Both the position numbers and the translations under genes were made by a program. This document shows positions 52,641 to 60,092 of a stretch of 64,000 bases of DNA, piece by piece. Source of the DNA: Clostridiales bacterium. Lineage in GTDB: Bacteria; Bacillota; Clostridia; Christensenellales; JAISNN01. The notes under the pieces were generated by a model. That model did no database searches, was not told the origin of the DNA, and saw nothing but the letters and a program-made list of their open reading frames with translations. The stretch is taken from positions 1 to 64,000 of the forward strand of contig JAITOU010000026.1 in the NCBI GenBank assembly GCA_031289755.1, given 5' to 3'. The number at the start of each line of letters is the position of its first letter. The first letter of the stretch is position 1.

Positions 52641-54464
52641 TTGGGAAAAAAATTATTGATGGGGAATGAAGCTATCGCGCTCGGCGCATTAAGGGCGGGG
52701 GTGTCCGTCGTCACGGGTTATCCCGGCACGCCTTCCTCCGAGATTTTGGAAACGGTAGCAAAACAAAATGCCGACGGCGTATATGTCGAATGGTCCGTCA
52801 ACGAAAAAGCCGCTTTGGAGATTGCCGCAGGCGCGGCTTATTCCGGAGCAAGGGCAATGGTAACTATGAAGCAGGTCGGACTGAACGTCGCGTCCGACCC
52901 GCTGATGAGCTTGAATTATGTCGGAATAAAGGGCGGCATGGTCATCGTTTCGGCAGACGACCCCGGACCTATATCTTCGCAGACGGAGCAGGACACAAGG
53001 CAATTCGGCGCGTTTGCTAAGGTCGCCGTTTTTGACCCGTCAAATCCGCAGGAAGCTTATACGATGATAGCCGACGCTTTTGACTGCTCCGAAAAGTACG
53101 GAAGACCGGTACTCTTCCGTCCGACGACAAGAGTATGTCACGGTACGGCGTCGGTGGAAATTTTGCCGCCGCTCGCCAAAAGGAGTCCGCAAGGCTTTAC
53201 AAAGGACGGCGGTAAATGGGTGATATTTCCTGCGCTGGCATACGCGAATCACAAAAAAATCGAAAGCTCGCTCAAAGAAATGAGCCGTGAATTTTCTGCA
53301 TACGCCGCAAACAGCTTGACGGGAGACGGCAAAAAAGGCATTGTCTCAGGCGGTGTAAGTTTCGCCTATACCTGTGAAGCTTTGGACGATTTGGCGGCTT
53401 GTAGGGGCATTCCGGAGCCTTACAAGCTGTTTAAAGTGTCCGCCTATCCTTTTCCCGAGCAAAAAGCATTGGAATTTTTGAAAGGATTAGATGAGATTCT
53501 CGTGACCGAAGAGCTTGACCCGGTGATAGAATCCTGTCTGCTCCGTCTAATCGGAGCGCATAATCTGCAAGTAAAAGTCAAAGGAAAGCTTGACGGAACG
53601 ATGCGTAACGCCGGTGAAAATACCGTCGCCGAAATACAAGAAGTCCTTTCGGGATTTTTTAACGTCGATGTGCCTGCTAAAAAGACGCTAAGTCCGTCGC
53701 CTATATTGCCGGGCAGACCGCCCGTGCTTTGCGCAGGGTGTCCGCACCGAGCGTCGTTTTTTGCGGTAAAGGAAGCGGTGAAAGAAAGTGCGGCGAAGAG
53801 AAAAGCCGTATATTCGGGAGATATAGGTTGTTATACGCTCGGAAATGCCGCGCCTCTCGATATGGTCGATACTTGCCTTTGCATGGGGGCGGGGATAACT
53901 GTGGCGCAGGGGATAAACAGAGTAGAACCCGATACATTAAATTTTGCGTTTATAGGTGATTCGACTTTTTTTCACAGCGGCATCACAGGAATAATAAATG
54001 CGGTGTACAACAAATCGAATATCATAATAGTCATTTTGGACAATTACACTACGGCGATGACGGGCGGTCAGCCGCATCCCGGAACGGGCAAAACAGCTTC
54101 GCGCAAGGACACCGTTAAGGCAGATATCCACGGTATAGTAACGTCTCTCGGCGTATCGGAATTAATCCGTGCCGACGCCTTTGATTTGAATGCGGCAAAG
54201 GATGCCGTCAAGAGAGTGATAGACAAGAAGGGCGTACGCGTCTTGTTGTTTGAAGGAGCTTGCGTATCGGGCATATCAAAAAGCGCGTTGCTTTCGGTAG
54301 ACGCGGGGTTATGCACGGGCTGTAAGCTGTGTATCAAAAAGACCGGCTGCCCGGCTCTCGCTTATAATGCAAAAAAGGTTGTCATCGATGCGGAGCTGTG
54401 TACGGGGTGCGGATTGTGTGCAAGCGTATGTCCGGCAGGGGCGATGCTTGCCGTAAAGCGATAA
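52641..54464 (+). CDS. iorA: indolepyruvate ferredoxin oxidoreductase alpha subunit
   Basis: The start is TTG 52641 with GGAG ten bases upstream. The 607-residue protein has the pyruvate-oxidoreductase-type N-terminal domain (MGNEAIALGALRAGVSVVTGYPGTPSSEI). Next is the TPP-binding domain (LCAGCPHRASFF, GDIGCYTLG, GDSTFFHSGI, NYTTAMTGGQPHPG). A C-terminal ferredoxin-like segment binds two 4Fe-4S clusters (CTGCKLCIKKTGC and CTGCGLCASVCP). With IorB it oxidatively decarboxylates aryl pyruvates from Trp, Phe and Tyr to aryl-acetyl-CoA and reduces ferredoxin. Confidence 0.96.
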   Translation: MGKKLLMGNEAIALGALRAGVSVVTGYPGTPSSEILETVAKQNADGVYVEWSVNEKAALEIAAGAAYSGARAMVTMKQVGLNVASDPLMSLNYVGIKGGMVIVSADDPGPISSQTEQDTRQFGAFAKVAVFDPSNPQEAYTMIADAFDCSEKYGRPVLFRPTTRVCHGTASVEILPPLAKRSPQGFTKDGGKWVIFPALAYANHKKIESSLKEMSREFSAYAANSLTGDGKKGIVSGGVSFAYTCEALDDLAACRGIPEPYKLFKVSAYPFPEQKALEFLKGLDEILVTEELDPVIESCLLRLIGAHNLQVKVKGKLDGTMRNAGENTVAEIQEVLSGFFNVDVPAKKTLSPSPILPGRPPVLCAGCPHRASFFAVKEAVKESAAKRKAVYSGDIGCYTLGNAAPLDMVDTCLCMGAGITVAQGINRVEPDTLNFAFIGDSTFFHSGITGIINAVYNKSNIIIVILDNYTTAMTGGQPHPGTGKTASRKDTVKADIHGIVTSLGVSELIRADAFDLNAAKDAVKRVIDKKGVRVLLFEGACVSGISKSALLSVDAGLCTGCKLCIKKTGCPALAYNAKKVVIDAELCTGCGLCASVCPAGAMLAVKR

Positions 54465-54501
54465 AAGAATAAAGCAACGCCGATTAGGCGAAACGGGAAA
54501 T

Positions 54502-55092
54502 ATGATGAAGCTTGAAAAAAAATATAATTGTATAATAACGGGGGTCGGCGGTCAAGGCACGGTGCTTTTGTCGCGCCTTATATGCGGTGCGGCAACGGAG
54601 AAGGGCTTTGCGGTCGGCGGTTCGGAGACGATAGGAATGGCGCAAAGGGGCGGAAGCGTAGTGAGCCATGTCAGAATAGGGGAGCGCGTCTTGTCGCCGC
54701 TCGTTCCGTACGGAAAAGCCGACGTGATAATAGCCTTAGAGCCTGCCGAAGCCGTTCGCGTCCTGCCTTATCTCGGTAAGGACGGAGAGATGTTTGTACT
54801 TGACCGAGCCGTTCAACCGGCAGGCTGCGAACTTAGAGGCGGACGCGCTTATGCGACTTTTGACATGACGTCTTATCTCAAAGAAAACGTCGAGAAGCTT
54901 ACCGTAGTAAATTACCAAAGGCTCGTCGGCATTTTGGGCGGCGCAAAAGCCGTAAATACCGCTATGCTCGGCGCAGCCGTCAAAAAAGGAGTTTTTCCGT
55001 TCTGTATACAAGATGTGGAAAAAATCATCAGGGAACGTCTGCCGGAAAAATTTTGGGCGGTAAATACGGAAGCGTTGACGTGTTCCGTTTAG
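54502..55092 (+). CDS. iorB: indolepyruvate ferredoxin oxidoreductase beta subunit
   Basis: The 196-residue protein matches the gamma-type subunit of 2-oxoacid:ferredoxin oxidoreductases: CIITGVGGQGTVLLSRLI, VGGSETIGMAQRGGSVVSHVR, ADVIIALEPAEAVRVLPYL and NTAMLGAAVKKG. It completes the enzyme with IorA, 37 bases upstream. Two adjacent Met codons (54502, 54505) leave the exact start open; the ribosome binding site is weak. Confidence 0.95.
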   Translation: MMKLEKKYNCIITGVGGQGTVLLSRLICGAATEKGFAVGGSETIGMAQRGGSVVSHVRIGERVLSPLVPYGKADVIIALEPAEAVRVLPYLGKDGEMFVLDRAVQPAGCELRGGRAYATFDMTSYLKENVEKLTVVNYQRLVGILGGAKAVNTAMLGAAVKKGVFPFCIQDVEKIIRERLPEKFWAVNTEALTCSV

Positions 55093-55144
55093 CAAATACA
55101 GGGGCAATCGGTCGTTTTAATTTTGTAAGAAAATTCATTAAAAA

Positions 55145-55159
55145 ACGGTTCTATACCGT
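55145..55159. repeat. inverted pair around CGGTATAG after iorB
   Basis: ACGGT-TCTAT-ACCGT: 5-bp arms that contain the octamer on the minus strand. It lies in the iorB-paaK gap with A-rich flank. Confidence 0.5.
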
Positions 55160-55266
55160 CAAAAACAAAGATTTGAGGACATTAAAAAATTAATTTCGTC
55201 CGTGTCTAAGGTGCGGATATTTATCGAATTATTAATAATTGCGGACGCGCCGCATAAGGAGCAAAT

Positions 55267-56502
55267 ATGCAAATGACGACGGAGATTTTAAAGCAAATCG
55301 TACAATCCGTAAAACACGCAAAAAACAGTCGGTTTTACAAAAAGCATTTCGCAGACATCGATGCGGAGGACATAAAAACCTACGCCGATTTTAAAAAGCT
55401 TCCTTTTACCGAAAAGGACGATTTGAGAGCGGCATATCCGCTCGGTCTTACGGCGGTGGCGGATGAAGAAATTATCAGGATTCATTCGTCGTCGGGAACG
55501 ACGGGAACGCCCGTTATCATTCCGTATACACGGCAGGATGTGGACGATTGGACGGAAATGTTTAAGCGGTGTTATCTGACCGCGGGCGTGACAAAAAAAG
55601 ACAGGGTGCATATTACTCCCGGTTACGGACTTTGGACGGCGGGGATAGGCTTTCAGTCCGGCGCGGAACGCTTGGGCGCAATGGTCATACCTATGGGTCC
55701 CGGCAATACGGACAAGCAGCTCAAAATGATGACCGATTTGGAATCGACGGTGCTTTGCGCTACGTCGTCTTATGCACTTTTGCTCGCCGAAGAGATAGCA
55801 AAGCGCGGTATAAAGGATAAAATCCGTTTAAGGAAGGGGATAATAGGTTCGGAGCGTTGGGGCGAAAAAATGCGGCAAAGGATAACCGACGAGCTTGGCG
55901 CGGAGCTGTATGACATATACGGTTTGACGGAGATTTACGGACCCGGGATAGGTATTAGCTGCGAAGGTAAATGCGGCATACATATGTGGACGGATTATTT
56001 TTATTATGAGATTATCGACCCGAAGAGCGGAAAAAACGTCGCGGAAGGCGAGGTGGGGGAGCTGGTCATAACGACGCTCAAAAAGGAAGGCGCGCCGTTG
56101 ATAAGATACCGCACTCACGACTTGACGAGAGAATTGCCGGGCGAATGTGCCTGCGGCAGTCCTTATCCGAGAATAGATACGCTTATCGGGCGTTCAGACG
56201 ATATGGTCAAGGTCAAGGGTGCGATAATATATCCGGGCATGGTAGATATGCTTCTCTCAAAAACCGAAGGCGTAAGCAGCGAATATCAAATAATGATAGA
56301 CCATTTAAACGGTCGTGACATATTCAGAATATTTTTTGAAACGCCGCTGACCGATAAGGACACAATAAAAGAATTGGAAAGAACGGTGGAAACGGCATTT
56401 AAGAACAGCTTGGGGATAACTCCCGAGCCGAAAGCCGTTTCGATAGGCGACCTTCCGAGAAGCGAAAAAAAATCGACAAGGATTTTTGATAATCGATATT
56501 GA
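55267..56502 (+). CDS. paaK: phenylacetate-CoA ligase family AMP-forming enzyme
   Basis: The 411-residue protein has the adenylate-forming signatures IHSSSGTTGTPVIIPYT (phosphate loop), ITPGYGLWTAGIGFQSGAERLGAMVIP, LYDIYGLTEIYGPGIG, LIRYRTHDLTR and IGRSDDMVKVKGAIIYPGM. The group activates aryl acetates to CoA thioesters. Downstream of iorAB it would act in reverse, making ATP from indole- or phenylacetyl-CoA, or salvage aryl acids; this pairing is common in anaerobic amino-acid fermenters. AAGGAG precedes either ATG 55267 or 55273. Confidence 0.93.
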   Translation: MQMTTEILKQIVQSVKHAKNSRFYKKHFADIDAEDIKTYADFKKLPFTEKDDLRAAYPLGLTAVADEEIIRIHSSSGTTGTPVIIPYTRQDVDDWTEMFKRCYLTAGVTKKDRVHITPGYGLWTAGIGFQSGAERLGAMVIPMGPGNTDKQLKMMTDLESTVLCATSSYALLLAEEIAKRGIKDKIRLRKGIIGSERWGEKMRQRITDELGAELYDIYGLTEIYGPGIGISCEGKCGIHMWTDYFYYEIIDPKSGKNVAEGEVGELVITTLKKEGAPLIRYRTHDLTRELPGECACGSPYPRIDTLIGRSDDMVKVKGAIIYPGMVDMLLSKTEGVSSEYQIMIDHLNGRDIFRIFFETPLTDKDTIKELERTVETAFKNSLGITPEPKAVSIGDLPRSEKKSTRIFDNRY

Positions 56503-56523
56503 GCCGATGTGACGACAAGGATA

Positions 56524-56570
56524 ATCGTTAGTATGCGGTTATGAGTAATGACCGCGCTAACGATTTTTTT
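56524..56570 (+). terminator. terminator of the iorAB-paaK operon
   Basis: TCGTTAG (56525-56531) pairs with CTAACGA (56557-56563), with an inner GCGGT/ACCGC pairing, followed by seven T residues. Confidence 0.8.
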
Positions 56571-56572
56571 AT

Positions 56573-56601
56573 TTTTTTGACGGTATAGTACCGTCAAAAA
56601 A
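56573..56601. terminator. bidirectional terminator built on an inverted CGGTATAG pair
   Basis: TTTTTTGACGGTA (56573-56585) pairs with TACCGTCAAAAAA (56589-56601) around TAG. U-tracts exist on both strands, and it sits between convergent paaK and the desulfurase gene. Confidence 0.8.
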
Positions 56602-56636
56602 TAAAAAAACGCCGGTAATATATGTTGTTTAAGTAA

Positions 56637-57764
56637 TTATCGGTAAGCCGTTTCTTTTACGGCGTCTATCAGTTTTTTGATGTCGCCGATGCTGTTGTTG
56701 TAGCCAAGGCTGGCTCTTACCGTGCCGTTTTTGAGAGTGCCGAGATGTCGGTGTATGAGCGGTGCGCAGTGCAAGCCGGTTCGGACGGCTATGTTGTATT
56801 TTTCGTTGAGAATGTCGCCGACGGACGAAGAGGTCAGTCCCTTGATGTTAAAGGACACGACGCCGTTCAGAGCTTCCGGCGGTGTGTAGAGTGTGACGTT
56901 TTTGATTTCTTTCAGACCGCAAATGAGCGCGAAAGTATTCCGGCGGATATTAGCCGACAGGGCTTCTTTGTTTTTTAAAGTCCATACTATCCCTTCTTTA
57001 AGACCGGCTATTGACGGAGTGTTTACCGTGCCGCTCTCGTAGGCTTCCGGCGCGGCAAATGGCTGATATACGCTTTCGCTGTCCGTACCTGTGCCGCCGT
57101 ATAGCAGCGGCTTGATTTTTGTCCTTGCGTCAAAGGCAAGAAAGCCCGTGCCTTGCGGTCCGTGAAGCCCCTTATGTCCTGCCGCCGCAAGCAGGTCTAT
57201 TTTTGTCTTTTTTGTGTCTATAACGGTATGTCCTATCGATTGTGCCGCATCGACGAGCAGCAGTAAGCCTTTTCTTTCTGTCAGTGCCGCTATTGCTTCT
57301 ATGTCGGCTTTCGCGCCCGTTACGTTTGATATGTGATTGACGCAGACAAGATATGTGTCACGCGAAATTGCCGTGTCTATACCGTCGATGTCCACGCTGC
57401 CGTCCGACGATACGGGCAGAATTGTCAGACGTATTTTTCCGCGCCTTTCAAGCTCGTGGAGCGGACGGAGAACGGAATTATGCTCATTGACGGTCGTTAT
57501 GACATGACCGCCTTCTTTGACCGTGCCGAAGATAGCCAAATTCAGAGCTTCCGTACAATTTTTTGTGAAAATCACTTCCGATTGGGGGTTATTTATCAGC
57601 GTTCTTACGGTGTCGCGTGCGTCCATTATTTTCATCGCGGAGCGTATCGAGTCGCCGTGTGCGCTTCTGCCGGGATTCGCGCCGTTTCTCAATTCTTCGC
57701 TTACGGCACGCACTACCGCCGACGGTTTATATTTGCTCGTGGCGGCGTTGTCAAGATATATCAT
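56637..57764 (-). CDS. cysteine desulfurase-like aminotransferase class V
   Basis: ATG 57764 follows GGAGGA on the minus strand, giving 375 residues starting MIYLDNAATSKYKP. PLP-enzyme motifs are EVIFTKNCTEALNLAI, VNHISNVTGAKADI, LLVDAAQSIGHTVID and LAAAGHKGLHGPQGTGF (Schiff-base Lys). The active-site Cys loop is TGLHCAPLIHRHLGT. It fits the EF2568-type cysteine desulfurase family (TIGR01977), which is often found with selenium- or sulfur-carrier genes. The divergent neighbour is a DUF3343 gene, which supports such a role. Confidence 0.92.
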   Translation of the reverse strand: MIYLDNAATSKYKPSAVVRAVSEELRNGANPGRSAHGDSIRSAMKIMDARDTVRTLINNPQSEVIFTKNCTEALNLAIFGTVKEGGHVITTVNEHNSVLRPLHELERRGKIRLTILPVSSDGSVDIDGIDTAISRDTYLVCVNHISNVTGAKADIEAIAALTERKGLLLLVDAAQSIGHTVIDTKKTKIDLLAAAGHKGLHGPQGTGFLAFDARTKIKPLLYGGTGTDSESVYQPFAAPEAYESGTVNTPSIAGLKEGIVWTLKNKEALSANIRRNTFALICGLKEIKNVTLYTPPEALNGVVSFNIKGLTSSSVGDILNEKYNIAVRTGLHCAPLIHRHLGTLKNGTVRASLGYNNSIGDIKKLIDAVKETAYR

Positions 57765-58085
57765 TTTTTTTCCTCCGCATATTTTTGATTTGCAAATTCG
57801 GCTCTGCCTTGTCGGTATTCTTGCAAAGCCTTGATTAATACATAAACGTTTCAATGTCGTCCTATGCCGTATAGGTATTCCCGCAAAACCCGATTTGCAT
57901 AAGATAATACTTTTTTATTATAAGATATATTGTTTTTTTGCCGTGACTTACGCTGAATAACAATATTTTGCCTTAAATCTTCGGGTGAATTTTGCGGGAA
58001 GCCTGTCGGCGTGCCGTCCGCAATTAACATAAAGTCTTATCAAATTAATATATTGTAATGTAATAATATTATATGGGGGAATATT
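57765..58085. promoter_or_regulatory. divergent intergenic region
   Basis: This AT-rich region separates the desulfurase gene (minus) from the DUF3343 gene (plus) and must hold both promoters. TAATATTATATGGGGGAATATTATGG just before 58086 includes the ribosome binding site GGGGGA. No known riboswitch is seen. Confidence 0.45.
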
Positions 58086-58337
58086 ATGGATGTTTACATC
58101 GTCGCCGTTTTTAGGGCGAGAGAACATACTATGAAATTTAATGCCGAGCTTTTGCAAAAGGGATACAGGGCTTCCGTAATAAATACTCCGAGAGAAATTT
58201 TTTCTTCCTGCGGTATTTCGGTAAAGTTTGAAGAATACGCCGTGAGCTTTGCAAGGCAGGTAATAAGGTATTATGATTTTCAATCCTTTGCCGGCTTTTA
58301 TTTAAAGGAAGGCTCAAATTACAGAATGATATATTAG
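58086..58337 (+). CDS. DUF3343 family putative Se/S carrier-like protein
   Basis: The 83-residue protein has the family core: a beta strand (VYIVAVFRAREH), a helix (TMKFNAELLQKGYRASV), and the signature NTPREIFSSCGISVKF with its conserved Cys. DUF3343 proteins are thought to carry sulfur or selenium in the context of YedF and class V desulfurases. The gene is divergent from such a desulfurase here. Confidence 0.82.
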   Translation: MDVYIVAVFRAREHTMKFNAELLQKGYRASVINTPREIFSSCGISVKFEEYAVSFARQVIRYYDFQSFAGFYLKEGSNYRMIY

Positions 58338-58521
58338 AATAGTCTATATATAGAATACTCTGCGCCGCATACCGATATTCCGCATTTGCGGTAAAAACAA
58401 TAAGCTTCGCAGGGCATAAGGTAACACTTTCCGTCCGTTCCGCGTATTATTGCAATATAAAGCGGTTTTTTGAAAAATCATCTTTTGAAGAACCGCAGTT
58501 TTGAAAAAGGAGGTAAATGCT

Positions 58522-58722
58522 ATGTTTAATAATTACGGAGGATGCGGCTGCGGCGAAAACAACAGCTGGATTTGGATACTTATATTGCTCTTGTGCGGCG
58601 GCGGCGGTGGCGGCGGCTGTAACGACAAATACGGCGGAAATTTCGGCGACATAATAATTTGGATACTTATATTAAGCTGTATATGCGGCGGTGGCGGCGG
58701 ATTCGGCGGCGGCTGTAAGTAA
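58522..58722 (+). CDS. Cys/Gly-rich coat-type mini-protein
   Basis: AAGGAGG lies just upstream of ATG 58522. The 66-residue protein contains two similar halves, each with a hydrophobic WIWILILLL or IIIWILILS segment followed by C-GGGGGG and a Cys. This resembles clostridial proteins named chorion class high-cysteine HCB protein 13. It may insert in membranes or coat layers and cross-link through Cys. Function is unproven. Confidence 0.7.
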   Translation: MFNNYGGCGCGENNSWIWILILLLCGGGGGGGCNDKYGGNFGDIIIWILILSCICGGGGGFGGGCK

Positions 58723-58774
58723 AAACGCCCGCCAAAAGCTGTAATACGGCGTCAATTGAGTCCTTATAAAAAAA

Positions 58775-58808
58775 TCAGCCCCTCAGAATGTGAAGGGCTG
58801 ACTTTTTA
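58775..58808 (+). terminator. terminator
   Basis: TCAGCCC (58775-58781) pairs with GGGCTGA (58795-58801), with an inner TCA/TGA, then TTTTTATTT. Confidence 0.85.
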
Positions 58809-58896
58809 TTTCGGACGTGATATGGCTATTTATTTGTCGGTGTCGGCTATATCGTTTGAGCCGTCGGGGTAGGGCTTACCTTAAAATTTTGCGTAT

Positions 58897-59556
58897 TTAA
58901 AGGACGGGCTTTCCTTCTTCCGACTGCAATATTTCCAAGTATTTGTCGGCGTCAAGGGTTGTATCGTTATATTTTACATATTGAGCCGTGCGCGTTTGAG
59001 ATAGGACTTTGACATTAAAGCTCGTTTCAAATTCGGCGGCGGCGACATCGGGACGCAGGTTGAGAGCGTCGGAATTGAGCAATATCTTTGTGCCGTCGGC
59101 ACTTAGAGAATTGATATATGAACGCATATTTTTTTCTTTGCCGCTTCTCGCGGTGAAGGGAATATTTTCTTTTTTCAAAAATTCCGATACGGCGGTCAAG
59201 GACACAGGCGCGTCCGTTTCAAATAGATAATCCGTAGAAAATATTTTACCGGCAAGATTTGGGTTTTTGACGGTTCGGAAAATCCTTTCGGGAGTCAGTC
59301 CGGGCGCGGCGGCATGGCTGTATTTTTCAAGAAAAGCTTCCGCGCTTTCCGCCGAAGCTGCGGTAAAATATTCGCAAAGGCTGTCGGCAAAGAGCGGCAG
59401 GGGCGGAGACAGGTACAATTCGGCATGAGGATTGAAGCCGTTCGAGTAGGCTATATCAAGACCTGCACGCCGCACGCCGCGTATTATCGAACGCAGAACG
59501 TCTATGTGAGAAATATAAACGGCTTGTGCCGTCTTACGGTATTTTACAGTCAACAT
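58897..59556 (-). CDS. TIGR03936/DUF2344 radical-SAM-linked protein
   Basis: The 219-residue protein starts MLTVKYRKTAQAVYISHIDVLRSIIRGVRRAGLDIAYSNGFNPHAELYLSPPLP, the strongly conserved opening of DUF2344. This domain is normally fused to, or next to, a radical SAM protein. No radical SAM gene is adjacent here. ATG 59556 is preferred because a promoter ends six bases upstream; a TTG at 59592 would fall inside the -35 box. The mRNA is probably leaderless. The function is unknown, possibly RNA modification. Confidence 0.88.
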   Translation of the reverse strand: MLTVKYRKTAQAVYISHIDVLRSIIRGVRRAGLDIAYSNGFNPHAELYLSPPLPLFADSLCEYFTAASAESAEAFLEKYSHAAAPGLTPERIFRTVKNPNLAGKIFSTDYLFETDAPVSLTAVSEFLKKENIPFTARSGKEKNMRSYINSLSADGTKILLNSDALNLRPDVAAAEFETSFNVKVLSQTRTAQYVKYNDTTLDADKYLEILQSEEGKPVL

Positions 59557-59562
59557 AAGGAG

Positions 59563-59592
59563 ATTATAACTTAACGTCAATCGAAATGTCAA
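59563..59592 (-). promoter_or_regulatory. promoter of the DUF2344 gene, leaderless layout
   Basis: On the minus strand TTGACA (59592-59587), an 18-nt spacer and TATAAT (59568-59563). The ATG starts at 59556, seven bases after the -10 box, and no Shine-Dalgarno sequence is present. Confidence 0.7.
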
Positions 59593-59610
59593 GCAGAAAT
59601 AATTGAGCGA

Positions 59611-59774
59611 TAGATTAGTCCTGAAACCGTACCCGTCGGCAACTTTTGCGTCTTTTTGTCATATACATCGTTGCATTTTCCTTATGTAGCTAAGCTACAT
59701 ATCGTCAAATGCGCCTTGTATAAGCCAAAAATCCGCTAAAATTTGCTCGGCGTTTAGGGTTTAGGATTAATCTA
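59611..59774. repeat. dispersed palindromic element, copy D
   Basis: The ends TAGATTAGTCC and GGATTAATCTA are imperfect inverted repeats. The interior carries the family core GTTGCATTTTCCTTATGTAGC, the 8-bp hairpin TATGTAGC-TAA-GCTACATA, then GTCAAATGCGCCTTGTATAAG. It fills most of the space between DUF2344 and aspS. Confidence 0.8.
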
Positions 59775-60092
59775 ATGTTTCATGGTAAACATCTGAAAGA
59801 AAAAAACCGTAAAAATTCGCTATTATACCGTCATTTTTTTAGGCAAAAACCGCGTAAAACCGCAAAAAACCGTATAAAAAAATTACTGAAATTTATCTCA
59901 TTTTAGCGGTCGTTATTTAAATAAACGCGAAACAGTATAATATTTTTGTGTTTTAAATTAATTCGCTTGTTTTTTTTATCGGAAAAAGGTATCATATTTA
60001 TAGAAAAGGAAACGCCGCCTAAACAATACTTGCTTAAAAGCTATCTCATTATGCGCGGTATCTCCTTAATTAATATAAACGGAGATGATATC
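59775..60092 (+). promoter_or_regulatory. aspS upstream region
   Basis: AT-rich. It holds AAACGCGAAACAGTATAA (59923-59940), an 18-base sequence also found upstream of the kinase gene at 4408-4425. No T-box-like specifier stem or terminator is visible, and no gene is supported. Confidence 0.45.

Noticed and set aside
59775-60092. T-box riboswitch upstream of aspS
   Set aside because: No specifier hairpin, no T-box core and no terminator were visible.
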